Positions 1 to 8,322 of a stretch of 42,724 bases of DNA are shown here, in pieces. The position numbers and the translations under genes were made by a program. The notes under the pieces are model-generated. The model was given only the letters and a program-made list of their open reading frames with translations. It did not search any database and had not been told where the DNA came from. This stretch comes from Deltaproteobacteria bacterium (lineage in GTDB: Bacteria; Bdellovibrionota_C; UBA2361; JANWWW01). The DNA lies in assembly GCA_025055295.1 (NCBI GenBank), contig JANWWW010000007.1, forward strand, positions 1 to 42,724, given 5' to 3'. The first letter of the stretch is position 1, and each line of letters begins with the position of its first letter.

Positions 1-307
1 GGTAAGTAAGGGCAAGAAGGACAAAAATACCAGCCGTGTTTGCCTTAAGAATATTCCAGAAAAGCTTTGGCAAAGATGTGAACCGCTGACTATGGTACAA
101 ACTAAAATTTTTGTACGCCAAGCCCCACACAACGCACACAAGCAGTATATGATTGAGGTAAAGGCTTGGGTCTGGAATGCCCTTTGAAACAGAAAATAAG
201 CCGGAGAAGAACCTAAACCAGTAAGCAAATAGCCAAGCCAAAGTGACAACACACAAATCGAAAATCAGAAAAATAAACTCAAAAAGAGATCTTTTTTCCT
301 TTACCAC
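1..307 (-). CDS. Polyprenyl-phosphate sugar-1-phosphate transferase, N-terminal part (partial)
   Basis: The first 102 codons of a membrane protein run off the left edge. I read them from a GTG at 307-305 that overlaps the stop of the preceding glycosyltransferase gene by 7 nt. The visible part starts with a basic VKEKRSLFEF, followed by hydrophobic helices and the motif AYWFRF, a YKNFSLYHSQRF-type segment and another hydrophobic stretch. This matches the N-terminal membrane region of bacterial sugar transferases of the WbaP/CpsE type, which put the first sugar phosphate on undecaprenyl phosphate for capsule or O-antigen synthesis. The catalytic C-terminal domain lies outside the window, so the identification rests on the N-terminal pattern and on the three glycosyltransferase genes upstream in the same run. 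Confidence 0.6.
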   Translation of the reverse strand, partial: MVKEKRSLFEFIFLIFDLCVVTLAWLFAYWFRFFSGLFSVSKGIPDPSLYLNHILLVCVVWGLAYKNFSLYHSQRFTSLPKLFWNILKANTAGIFVLLALTY

Positions 308-1422
308 GCCTTGAGGTATTTTACCGACGCGCTGCTGACCGAGTAAAGACAGTTAACAAACTCCTCTCTAAATCTTTCCGGCGAAAATTTTAGCGCTCTT
401 TTCCGGGCATCCAAGGGCGCCAGCTCCGGAGAACGTCCAAGCTCAATTTCTATAATTTTGTCCTTCATTTGGTCTACTATCGACTTCTCTGGATCAAGCA
501 AATATCCAAACCATGTTTCCGGGCTTTCCAATATCTCTCGGGTTCCACCCATATTCAGTCCAATTACAGGACCACCTGACGCTAGAAATTCAACGGTGGT
601 CAAACCAAAGTCCTCAACACTCGGGAATATAAAAGCCTTAGCCTTTAGGAACAGCTTGTTTAATGTCTGCTGGCTTACCCACCCTAAAAATTTTATATTT
701 TCTCGAGCCATTCGCTTTAGTTTTTTTTCGACGGGACCAGAGCCGAAAACAAACAATGGCAGTTTTAAATCATTAAAAGCTTGTATCACTAAATCGAAAT
801 TTTTGTTTTCAACTAACGCTCCCCCGGTTACATAAAACTCGGCATTTTTGTAACTCTGATCCCTTAAAGGGATGTGATCTACTTCACACGGAGGATACAC
901 CACCCTGATCGGGGATAACCCATAGGCCGCTTTAATTCTATTTGAAACAAACTCGCTAATAGCTATAAATTTGACTTTTTGCCGGTCAAAACTTGCATCG
1001 AATAGTTTAAACATGTCAAAAACCACATCCTTAAGAGTGCTGTTGCCTGCGTAGGCGTAGCGAAGATCATACAATGGCCTGAACGGACTGAGACAGTAAC
1101 AAATGTTTTCAACGTCATGACCATAAACATTCTTTGCAACACAGTGACTAATTGAAATTATCGAGTCATAGGACTTCATTAACCTGTTTAGTTGATAAAC
1201 TCCTAATGGATAGAGTGGCAAAAGGTATCTGTAATACCTCTCTCGATATGGCAAAAAATTGAGAAAACTGGCTTTCTTAAAGCGCTTGTCGAAAACAGGA
1301 TCGATATTTTTTTTAAAAAACATGGCAAATAAATCGCAATCAACGAACATTTCAAGAATATGTTTTAAAACCTTCTCGCCGCCCCTAAGATGAAAGATCC
1401 AGTCGTGAACTATGGCAAGCAT
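301..1422 (-). CDS. GT4-family glycosyltransferase
   Basis: A 373-residue cytoplasmic glycosyltransferase with GT-B fold. It opens with VHDWIFHLRGGEKVL (about residues 5-19), the usual start of WbaZ-like mannosyl/rhamnosyl transferases, and has SPFRPLYDL near 112-120. The E-x7-E donor-site motif is seen in FPSVEDFGLTTVEF (266-279, E270 and E278). Length is normal for the family. It starts at an ATG and overlaps the upstream glycosyltransferase gene by 38 nt, so the two are probably translated together. It likely adds a sugar to a polyprenyl-linked surface-polysaccharide precursor; donor and acceptor cannot be told from sequence. Confidence 0.85.
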   Translation of the reverse strand: MLAIVHDWIFHLRGGEKVLKHILEMFVDCDLFAMFFKKNIDPVFDKRFKKASFLNFLPYRERYYRYLLPLYPLGVYQLNRLMKSYDSIISISHCVAKNVYGHDVENICYCLSPFRPLYDLRYAYAGNSTLKDVVFDMFKLFDASFDRQKVKFIAISEFVSNRIKAAYGLSPIRVVYPPCEVDHIPLRDQSYKNAEFYVTGGALVENKNFDLVIQAFNDLKLPLFVFGSGPVEKKLKRMARENIKFLGWVSQQTLNKLFLKAKAFIFPSVEDFGLTTVEFLASGGPVIGLNMGGTREILESPETWFGYLLDPEKSIVDQMKDKIIEIELGRSPELAPLDARKRALKFSPERFREEFVNCLYSVSSASVKYLKAW

Positions 1423-2440
1423 GGAGTACCCAATTTAAAAGGCTGATTAATTTACTTTTAAAATGTCTTATATCAAACCTCTCCTGCACTAATTTAAATT
1501 CTTCCTTGTTTACTCTTGAGTCAGAAACAAAAGATTTTTCAATGGCAATCTTGAAGGCATCATCGGAAAAATCATGAGAAAAAATGTCTGAACTCGTTTT
1601 GAAAGCGTGAAAAGAAGGCAAAGGACGACTTATTACCGGAGTGTAAGTATATCGCGATTCAAGAAAACAATAACCATATCCCTCATCGATCGAGGGAATA
1701 ACCAACCATTTTGCCTGCGCGTAAAGTTTAACTAGCTCTTCATCCGTAACATTCCCCAGTAGCCTTACGTTGCTTTTTCCCGCGAAACGACCAGAAGATA
1801 GATTACCTACCACAAGAAGCTGAGGATAAGAAGTTTTCCATATTTTTAATAAATTATTGATGCCTTTATGAGCTTTGTCACTAGATGTGACACAAAGATA
1901 AAACTCCTCTTTTGAAAATTCGGGACACGATAAAAATATTTTTTTCACAGGAAGCGCTATTACTTCCCACCCTAGGGTATTAAAGCCAAATTTTTCTCCT
2001 TCCCTTTTTGTATTTTCACATGGAACGACAATCAGGTCGGCGCTTTTTACGGAGTTATAAATTATAGATCTATGAATAATCTTCTTTAAAAAAGAGCGGT
2101 TATGTTTAACTTGAATAAAATCATAAAGGAACATGACAATCGGAATATGGTGACTTTTCTGCCCCAAACTCCAGACACCCACATAATGAGGCGCTATGAA
2201 GCAGTCTATTTCGAAAGTTTTTTGTAAGATCTTATTGAGGCTAATGAACGCGAAAGGATCGTTATGGTGGCGAAAAAAGGGAACAACCCGCGCTTTTGGA
2301 AAAAACCTCAAAATTACCGACGGGTTGCCAAACAAAACTGGCAAAAAGCTCGACCCTGAAAGACAGTCCACGATCACTTTGACTACGTTCCCAATTCCGT
2401 AATGATCTATCTTCCTGCAATCTACGCCAATGGAGATCAT
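1385..2440 (-). CDS. GT4-family glycosyltransferase
   Basis: A 351-residue glycosyltransferase of the GT-B fold. The N-terminus MISIGVDCRKIDHYGIGNVV matches the typical start of GT4 enzymes that recognise a nucleotide-sugar donor. The C-terminal domain has LLVVGNLSSG and the E-x7-E motif in PSIDEGYGYCFLES, near residue 250. It starts 9 nt after the GT2 gene stop and overlaps the next glycosyltransferase by 38 nt, so it sits inside one minus-strand operon. It probably acts in the cytoplasm on the same glycan as its neighbours. Specificity is unknown. Confidence 0.82.
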   Translation of the reverse strand: MISIGVDCRKIDHYGIGNVVKVIVDCLSGSSFLPVLFGNPSVILRFFPKARVVPFFRHHNDPFAFISLNKILQKTFEIDCFIAPHYVGVWSLGQKSHHIPIVMFLYDFIQVKHNRSFLKKIIHRSIIYNSVKSADLIVVPCENTKREGEKFGFNTLGWEVIALPVKKIFLSCPEFSKEEFYLCVTSSDKAHKGINNLLKIWKTSYPQLLVVGNLSSGRFAGKSNVRLLGNVTDEELVKLYAQAKWLVIPSIDEGYGYCFLESRYTYTPVISRPLPSFHAFKTSSDIFSHDFSDDAFKIAIEKSFVSDSRVNKEEFKLVQERFDIRHFKSKLISLLNWVLHACHSSRLDLSS

Positions 2441-2449
2441 GCTCTGACT

Positions 2450-3418
2450 TTAACCAAAGCTCTCTGCTTTTGAATCAACTTTTGATGAATAAATACTCCT
2501 GATGACATAGGTCGGACGGTTTTGGGCTTCGTGGTAAGTTCTGGTTATTAATTCAGCTAAGATCCCGGAGAAGATAAATTGAACTCCCAACAGTATAAAC
2601 ATCATGCTGATTATGAGAAGAGGCCTGTCGCCCGCCGGAACACTTTCGAAAAATCTTTCATAAAAAACCTTTAACGCACCTAAGAATCCGAGCGACAGTA
2701 TGAACAAACCCGTATAACCAAAGAAATGAAGAGGTCTTTTTCCAAAACTTAAAAGAAATTTCAATAAGACCAAGTCCAAAACTACTCTGAATGTCCTTGA
2801 TATTCCGTACTTTGATTTGCCGACCACACGAGGACGGTGATTTACCTCCATTTCATAGATTTTACAGCCTATTGTTGAAGCTAGTACCGGTATGAAACGA
2901 TGCATTTCTCCGTAAAGTCTTAATTGTTTCGCAACGTCTTTTCGCAAAACTTTTAGTGGCGACCCAAAATCATTCAATCTTACGCCTGTGACAAAACTGA
3001 TTAATTTTGAAGCGATCCTACTAGGCAAAATCCGAAAAATGGCGTTGTCTTTTCTCTTTTTTCTCCACCCGGTAACCATATCATACCCTTCATCAAGCTT
3101 TTTCAGCATCCGAGGTATATCTTGGGGATCATTTTGACAGTCTCCGTCTATTGTGCAAATAACAGATTTCGAAGCAAAGTCAAATCCACACTGGATAGCT
3201 GACGCCTGACCAAAATTTTTACGAAGTTCTATGACAATTACTCGTGCATCAAGCCTCTGCAGGTTTTCTAGCTTTGTTTGAGTGTTGTCAGTCGAACCAT
3301 CGTTTACAAAAATAATTTCGTAGTCTAGATGACCTATCGCTTCGACAACCTCCCTGTAGAGCCGAGTGACATTCCCTTCTTCGTTAAATACAGGTACTAC
3401 AACAGATACGGACTGCAT
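2450..3418 (-). CDS. GT2 polyprenyl-phosphate glycosyltransferase (ArnC/GtrB/DPM1-like)
   Basis: A 322-residue protein with an N-terminal GT2 domain. VSVVVPVFNEEGN (4-16), VNDGSTDNT (38-46) and the metal-binding DGD at 91-93 are visible. A QASAIQCGFDFA helix and a membrane-attachment region near 200-225 follow. Two transmembrane helices lie at about residues 230-250 and 265-290. This is the layout of enzymes that transfer a sugar from a nucleotide donor to undecaprenyl or dolichyl phosphate. The product would be a lipid-linked sugar usable by GT-C enzymes such as those at 27507-36128. It is the first gene of the glycosyltransferase run, and a perfect inverted repeat lies 5 nt before its ATG. 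Confidence 0.85.
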   Translation of the reverse strand: MQSVSVVVPVFNEEGNVTRLYREVVEAIGHLDYEIIFVNDGSTDNTQTKLENLQRLDARVIVIELRKNFGQASAIQCGFDFASKSVICTIDGDCQNDPQDIPRMLKKLDEGYDMVTGWRKKRKDNAIFRILPSRIASKLISFVTGVRLNDFGSPLKVLRKDVAKQLRLYGEMHRFIPVLASTIGCKIYEMEVNHRPRVVGKSKYGISRTFRVVLDLVLLKFLLSFGKRPLHFFGYTGLFILSLGFLGALKVFYERFFESVPAGDRPLLIISMMFILLGVQFIFSGILAELITRTYHEAQNRPTYVIRSIYSSKVDSKAESFG

Positions 3419-3423
3419 TTTGA

Positions 3424-3446
3424 GTTAAAGGATACCATCCTTTAAC
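3424..3446. promoter_or_regulatory. Perfect 9-bp inverted repeat just before the GT2 start codon
   Basis: GTTAAAGGA at 3424-3432 and TCCTTTAAC at 3438-3446 are perfect complements around a 5-nt loop. On the minus strand the hairpin ends 5 nt before the ATG of the GT2 gene, so it would sit in or at the ribosome binding region. It could be an operator or a translation-limiting hairpin. There is no T tract beyond it on the minus strand, so it does not look like a terminator for the acidic-protein gene. Confidence 0.4.
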
Positions 3447-3543
3447 TAATTACGCAAAACAACAACTAAAATAATACAAATAATACTATTAAAAAGTAAT
3501 TAATCAAAAAGAAAATGGCTGTTCCTAGATAATATTTTGCAGC

Positions 3544-3897
3544 TTATTCTTCCTCTTCTTCCTCGTCGTAATCGTCTTCATAATAATAATCGTCGTCCTC
3601 ATCTTCATCTTCATAATCTTCCTCGATCGCCTGAGGATCTATCTCTAAAAGACCCTCGTACAAATCACTAAACAGCGATCCCAATAACGTGCTTGAAACT
3701 TCTTCGCTTTCTAAAAAATTCTCCAATACATTCCTGATTTCGGTGTAGAGATTTTGCGATAACTCCGGGTCTTTAATTTCATCAATGTCAGAATAGTCAA
3801 TTTCCAACTTGTCAGCAAGCTGGCTCTTTAACTGCGAATATCCCTCAGTTAAGCTTTTTAAACCTTCCACAATTTTATCAATGGGTTTTACTGCCAT
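3544..3897 (-). CDS. Small acidic-tailed protein of unknown function
   Basis: A 117-residue protein starting at an ATG (MAVKPIDKIVEGLKSLTEG). The first 90 residues look helical and amphipathic. The last 25 are almost only Asp, Glu and Tyr, ending in six Glu. I do not recognise a family. Such tails occur in chaperone-like or nucleic-acid-mimicking proteins, but that is inference only. The gene is divergent from ftsK and has its own apparent promoter (3909-3937), which would place transcription start only about 5 nt before the ATG. The reading frame is continuous and the N-terminal part is of normal complexity, so a real gene is likely. Confidence 0.6.
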   Translation of the reverse strand: MAVKPIDKIVEGLKSLTEGYSQLKSQLADKLEIDYSDIDEIKDPELSQNLYTEIRNVLENFLESEEVSSTLLGSLFSDLYEGLLEIDPQAIEEDYEDEDEDDDYYYEDDYDEEEEEE

Positions 3898-3908
3898 AAC
3901 GGCTTTTT

Positions 3909-3937
3909 AGATTAAGTATTAAGGGAAGAAATTTCAA
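3909..3937 (-). promoter_or_regulatory. Sigma70-type promoter for the acidic-protein gene
   Basis: Read on the minus strand, TTGAAA (3937-3932) and TAATCT (3914-3909) are separated by 17 nt. The expected start of transcription is near 3902, a few bases before the ATG at 3897, giving an almost leaderless message. Confidence 0.45.
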
Positions 3938-3958
3938 GAGTTTTAGTGCAATTTTTTT

Positions 3959-6160
3959 TTGGTAAAATTGAGATCAGTGGTTGAAAAAAAGTTTTCGGAA
4001 CGGTTTTATTCCAAAATTTTCACGATTTATCTCATTTTCACAAGCATTTGTGTAGTGACATTGCCGGTAACCACTCGCATAACAGGCGATATTTTGGCTT
4101 CATTTCTGCATTTTATAGGTTCAAAATTATCGGCCTTGGATCCGATATTCGTGATTTTGGCATCGATACTCGCATGGCACGCTAACAGACACAAAAGCAC
4201 ATTATTGGCTGTACTTGCTTATATTAGCTTCATTATAGGCTCCAATTTTTTAAAGGCAACACTTGGCTTTAAATCGCTTTTTACTGACTTAGAGGCTATT
4301 TTCGGTTCATTTACCTCCACAGTTTTGGGAATTTCTCTAATTACTTCAGGTCTAACGATTGTATTCGGGTGGGAGGTCATAAAGGTTTTTCTCAAGAAAA
4401 CGGCAGCGTTTCTAGGTGAAGGAGCTCTTGGAATGAAGGACCTGATACTTACAGCTTTTGGTAACTTAACCGTGAGCGCTAAAGCAATGTTTTCAAAAAA
4501 AAGCGGCTCATCCTATCAGACAAATTTTGTTGCCATTAAATCGGAAAAACCAAAAGGATTTAAAGAGGAAACAATGTCAAAAGAAGTCCCGAGATTGACC
4601 GTTTCCCAGTCAAATTATCAAGAAGATATCTTGACGTTTAACAAATCTAACGGTTCAGGCCCTTGTCCTTCTTACCCGGTAGAGAAAAAGGCAAACATCG
4701 TAAATTTGAATGAAATTAAACAAAAGCGGACCTCTGGTTACAAAGTCCCTCCCTTATCAATTTTTATTCAGGACGATAGCTCGGGAAAAATAGAAAAAAA
4801 AGAACTAGAGGAGTTAGGAAAAAAAATTGAGGAATCTTTAAGCGAGTACGGCGTAACTGGGAAGGTAAAAGAAATTCATCCGGGACCAATAGTCACGACA
4901 TTTGAATTTGAACCTGCACCCGGCATAAAAGTGGGTAAAGTGGCAACTCTTCAAGATGACTTAGCCATGAGTTTAAAAGCTCATTCAATTCGGATAGTAG
5001 CTCCTATTCCGAAGAAGGGAACGATTGGTATTGAGGTGCCGAATAAGGTAAGGCATATAGTAAGGCTTCGCAACGTGCTTGAGAGCAAGGCTTTCCAACA
5101 AGGGCCGGAGCTTGCTTTATGTCTTGGAAAGGATACAATTGGCGATCCCGTTGTTGTCGATTTGGGGATCATGCCCCATTTGCTTATAGCGGGGGCGACA
5201 GGAACTGGAAAATCGGTGTGTATTAACAGTTTGCTGATAAGTTTGTTGTACAAGAATAGTCCGGAAAATTTAGGATTGCTTTTGATTGATCCGAAAGTAC
5301 TTGAACTTTCAATTTACGACTCATTGCCACATCTTAAAGCCCCCGTAATAACTGAACCCAAAAAAGCAAAAATTGTCCTTCAGTGGGCAGTCAAAGAAAT
5401 GGAAAGGAGGTATAAGTTTTTACAGCAATTTGGGGTGAGAAACATCGATAGTTTTAACTCGTTGGGTCACGAACAGAAGCTAAGCAAACTGGTCATTATA
5501 ATCGATGAGCTGGCTGATTTGATGTTTTCCGTCGGAAAAGAAATTGAAGAACTCGTTATTCGATTGGCCCAAAAAGCGCGAGCGGCAGGTATCCATTTGA
5601 TAATGGCAACCCAGCGTCCAAGCGTGGATGTTGTAACCGGTCTTATTAAGGCCAACTTTCCCGCAAGGGTAAGTTTCCGGGTTGTTACAAGAGTTGACTC
5701 TAGAACAATTTTAGACCAGATGGGTGCTGAAAAGCTTCTTGGGAAAGGTGACATGCTTGTCATGCTCCCCGGTGGTCTGGGTTTGAAAAGAGTTCATGGA
5801 GCCTTTGTTTCAGATGAAGAAGTTCAAAAATTTGTAACTGAGCTAAAAAAACAAGGGCAGCCTCTATATGAACCAGAAATAGTTGAGTTACTTCAAACCA
5901 CGGAAAAACAGGATGGACAGGTTGTTATTGAGGTGGAGGAAGACGGGGATGAAGAACTTTACAGGAAAGCATTAGAAATTATAGTGCAAAAAGGGCAAGC
6001 TTCAACGAGCATGATACAAAGAGCTCTCAGAATTGGATACAACCGCGCGGCACGGATCATTGAGAAGATGGAACAAGAAGGATTCCTGGGAGCTTCAGAC
6101 GGAGTAAGACCAAGAGAAGTGCTTTATAACAACATTAAAAAAGTTTATCCAAACATTTGA
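3959..6160 (+). CDS. ftsK: DNA translocase FtsK/SpoIIIE
   Basis: A 733-residue septal DNA pump that moves chromosome ends during division. About four transmembrane helices lie in residues 20-150, followed by a variable linker (about 170-255), the alpha/beta motor with Walker A GATGTGKS (412-419) and Walker B VIIIDE (512-517), and TQRPSVDVVTG (551-561). A C-terminal winged-helix gamma domain (about 665-725, with ASTSMIQRALRIGYNRAARI) reads KOPS-like sites in the family. Length is typical of the short form. The start is uncertain: the longest frame begins at TTG 3959, with in-frame TTG at 3968 and GTG at 3977, and none has a clear Shine-Dalgarno. It is divergent from the acidic-protein gene. 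Confidence 0.93.
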   Translation: MVKLRSVVEKKFSERFYSKIFTIYLIFTSICVVTLPVTTRITGDILASFLHFIGSKLSALDPIFVILASILAWHANRHKSTLLAVLAYISFIIGSNFLKATLGFKSLFTDLEAIFGSFTSTVLGISLITSGLTIVFGWEVIKVFLKKTAAFLGEGALGMKDLILTAFGNLTVSAKAMFSKKSGSSYQTNFVAIKSEKPKGFKEETMSKEVPRLTVSQSNYQEDILTFNKSNGSGPCPSYPVEKKANIVNLNEIKQKRTSGYKVPPLSIFIQDDSSGKIEKKELEELGKKIEESLSEYGVTGKVKEIHPGPIVTTFEFEPAPGIKVGKVATLQDDLAMSLKAHSIRIVAPIPKKGTIGIEVPNKVRHIVRLRNVLESKAFQQGPELALCLGKDTIGDPVVVDLGIMPHLLIAGATGTGKSVCINSLLISLLYKNSPENLGLLLIDPKVLELSIYDSLPHLKAPVITEPKKAKIVLQWAVKEMERRYKFLQQFGVRNIDSFNSLGHEQKLSKLVIIIDELADLMFSVGKEIEELVIRLAQKARAAGIHLIMATQRPSVDVVTGLIKANFPARVSFRVVTRVDSRTILDQMGAEKLLGKGDMLVMLPGGLGLKRVHGAFVSDEEVQKFVTELKKQGQPLYEPEIVELLQTTEKQDGQVVIEVEEDGDEELYRKALEIIVQKGQASTSMIQRALRIGYNRAARIIEKMEQEGFLGASDGVRPREVLYNNIKKVYPNI

Positions 6161-6301
6161 GGTAACACAAACAAGCCATTAATTTGAAATTGCGAAGAAA
6201 TAAAATTGTTTGGAAGAGACTACATTAATTAGTCATTGTCTGTATACGAGTCGTTGAAATAAAAACAACAAATAAAGTAACCTTATCTGATCGGCATCGA
6301 T

Positions 6302-6528
6302 ATGCTCAAAAAGTTCTTTTTAATTGCGCCTCTACCGTGGGTATGTGTTTTTTTTTCCTTTCTCCACCCAACCAATAATAGGCAACGTAAAAAAACTTAA
6401 TCCGATATTGCAACTCGAAATTGCTGAAGAATTTTACTTCATAGGTGAGTGCGTGGCAAAAATCTGGGCTGGACTGTTGGTGAAAGGAAATCATAATTTT
6501 TTTTTCGGATATAATGGTCCATTATGAG
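6302..6528 (+). pseudogene. Signal-peptide ORF broken in a T9 run
   Basis: An ATG at 6302 opens a signal-peptide-like start (MLKKFFLIAPLPWVCVFF). The frame is then lost at a run of nine T (6348-6356). Removing one T joins it to the downstream frame, which carries on as PFSTQPIIGNVKKL to a stop at 6526-6528 (about 74 residues). In that frame protein-like sequence continues beyond the stop to about 6656. A second T9 run lies at 6497-6505. I do not recognise the family. It is either a decayed secreted protein, a slippage-dependent gene, or a sequence error. Confidence 0.35.
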
Positions 6529-6760
6529 AACAGAGTGAGCTTACGACTGGATTCAACCTTATTTACTACTTTTTCAACTCCCCATGGTTTACGATTAGTC
6601 ATTACCCAGCTGATTACTTGCATTTATACTACTCGAAAGCTATTCACTATACTGAATGAGCTAAAAGTACTTCACAAAATTTTATGATATGTCTATTTTT
6701 GCTTAAATTTAAATTCGGATGTAACACTAACATATAAAATGGTAAAATACTATTTCGTAG

Positions 6761-8058
6761 TTTAATCCAAAAATAGCAAATTTAAGTGAACATGCAGATA
6801 GGATTTCCGAAGTCGCTTCGACCAGAGCCGACATTGAATCGCAAACTATCACACTGGGAGTATGTATCATAAGTATCCTTTCTGAAAAAGGATATTTGAA
6901 TTGCATCCTGATCAGGCACAATCCTACTAATGGCAACATGCAGTTTTTTTGGAGTTAACTCTGAGGGTAATCATGCAATTATCAAGGCTTTTAATTTCCT
7001 TCCAACAGAACAAACTTTTATTCGTGATCTTAGGGAACGCTACGATATTGAAGCAAGCCTGCTAAAACAATTTGAAAATGATTATCAAGAACATGAGGGG
7101 ACTTAAGAGTTACTCCGCATTTTATAACAATTTTTCCGTTAACGATCCGATTATTGGTGATCTTTATTTTATCATGGCAAAACGATTGCCTGGAAAACCA
7201 CTATCACAATACTAGAGTTTAACTGAAATAGACGCATTAAAAATATTAAACTCTGTTTTATTAGCGCTGTGTTTCATGCATAAGAGAGGTTTTGTTAATA
7301 AAGACTTGAGGCCGGACAACATCATTTATCAACCGGATCATGGTACTTGGCTGATTGACTTTGACTAATCCAGAGCCGTCAAATTTACATCTTACACGAT
7401 AATTGAAAATAACGAGACGTAGCCGCCAGGTGCCTTCAAATTAAAACCGTCGTTGAATGTAGATCTAGTGGCCTCGGCTCGCATCATTGTGAAAATTGCA
7501 ATGTGGTATAAATATTCGCAAACATTATTACTTAAAGGAGAAACGAAAGGGAGGAAAAAACCTATCAGAGCACTACCTTTTATCAAGCATCTCAAAAGAT
7601 TTTTGCTGCTTATGTCGGAGGAGGATAAGTCGAAGAGAAAATTTAAAGCCGCACATGAGGCATTAACTTTTTTGGTAAATTTGAATAATTCAAATATTGA
7701 ACTACTGCATAATCTCAAGCAAGCAATGATAAAAACCGGAGACGCCTTAAATAGAAAAATTTCAACCAATCAATTACAATCATCAGCAGGCTTAAGTAGT
7801 CATGAAGGAATTCAAAGAACCAAAGAAGATCTATTTGAACAAAAATTTTGCCATTTGTTTCTCATTAGGCATTTAGATCGAGAAAATTTCTTCAGAAAAA
7901 TCAAGAATAATTTTAACGTGGATATCAGTCAAAAAGACTATCACCTCTATACAGGGTATCAAAATGTTTTGAAGTTGAAAAAGTCTTTAGAAGATATTGA
8001 TAAAACGATCAAGGATTTGTTTGATACTTTTATAACCCCATCTGTGTCTGTTTATTAG
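6761..8058 (+). pseudogene. Eukaryotic-type protein kinase-like relic
   Basis: Kinase landmarks occur in correct order across broken frames. The VAIK-like lysine strand is NHAIIKAF (about 6969-6992). The alpha-C helix region is DIEASLLKQFEND. The hinge is DLYFIMAKRLPGKPL (about 7159-7203). The catalytic loop is VNKDLRPDNI (7297-7326), where HRD has become NKD. The DFG-like LIDFD is at about 7351-7365. Frame is lost at T7 (6944-6950) and at G4 (7096-7099); deleting one base at each restores it. In-frame stops sit at 7213, 7366 and 7420. A 201-codon open tail (7453-8058) continues in the same frame as the catalytic loop. It would have been a regulatory Ser/Thr kinase or kinase-like protein. The missing His and the stops argue that it is dead. 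Confidence 0.6.
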
Positions 8059-8151
8059 CTAACTGGCTATGTTTCTAACTCTAACGTTTACCCTTTTTCT
8101 CACTCTAATTGATGTTTACAAAGGCATCGCTCAGAGTAATTTGGAGGCAAA

Positions 8152-8295
8152 ATGCTGAATGGTTTGCTGCCTTGTATAACAGGCTCGGTTTTGTCGCCAG
8201 TTGTATCAGTTGCCTTGAACACACTATTCATAGCTCCTGCGATTGCTTTGTTATACATAGACACAATTAAAACATCTTCACCACTAATAAAATAA
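8152..8295 (+). CDS. Possible 47-residue hydrophobic protein
   Basis: A short ORF too small for ordinary gene finding. It starts at ATG 8152, with GGAGG at 8143-8147 four bases upstream, one of the few clear Shine-Dalgarno sites in this window. The product begins MLNGLLPCITGS and is mostly hydrophobic (ALNTLFIAPAIALLYI), so it could be a single-pass membrane peptide. No family is recognised. It lies between the kinase relic and the RuvC-like relic, so chance remains quite possible. Confidence 0.25.
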   Translation: MLNGLLPCITGSVLSPVVSVALNTLFIAPAIALLYIDTIKTSSPLIK

Positions 8296-8322
8296 TTAAA
8301 AAAATTGTGTCAATCTCTAAAA

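Noticed and set aside
6761-7440. Programmed frameshifting to explain the kinase
   Set aside because: Besides two frameshifts there are three in-frame stops, and the catalytic His is missing. Decay is the simpler explanation.
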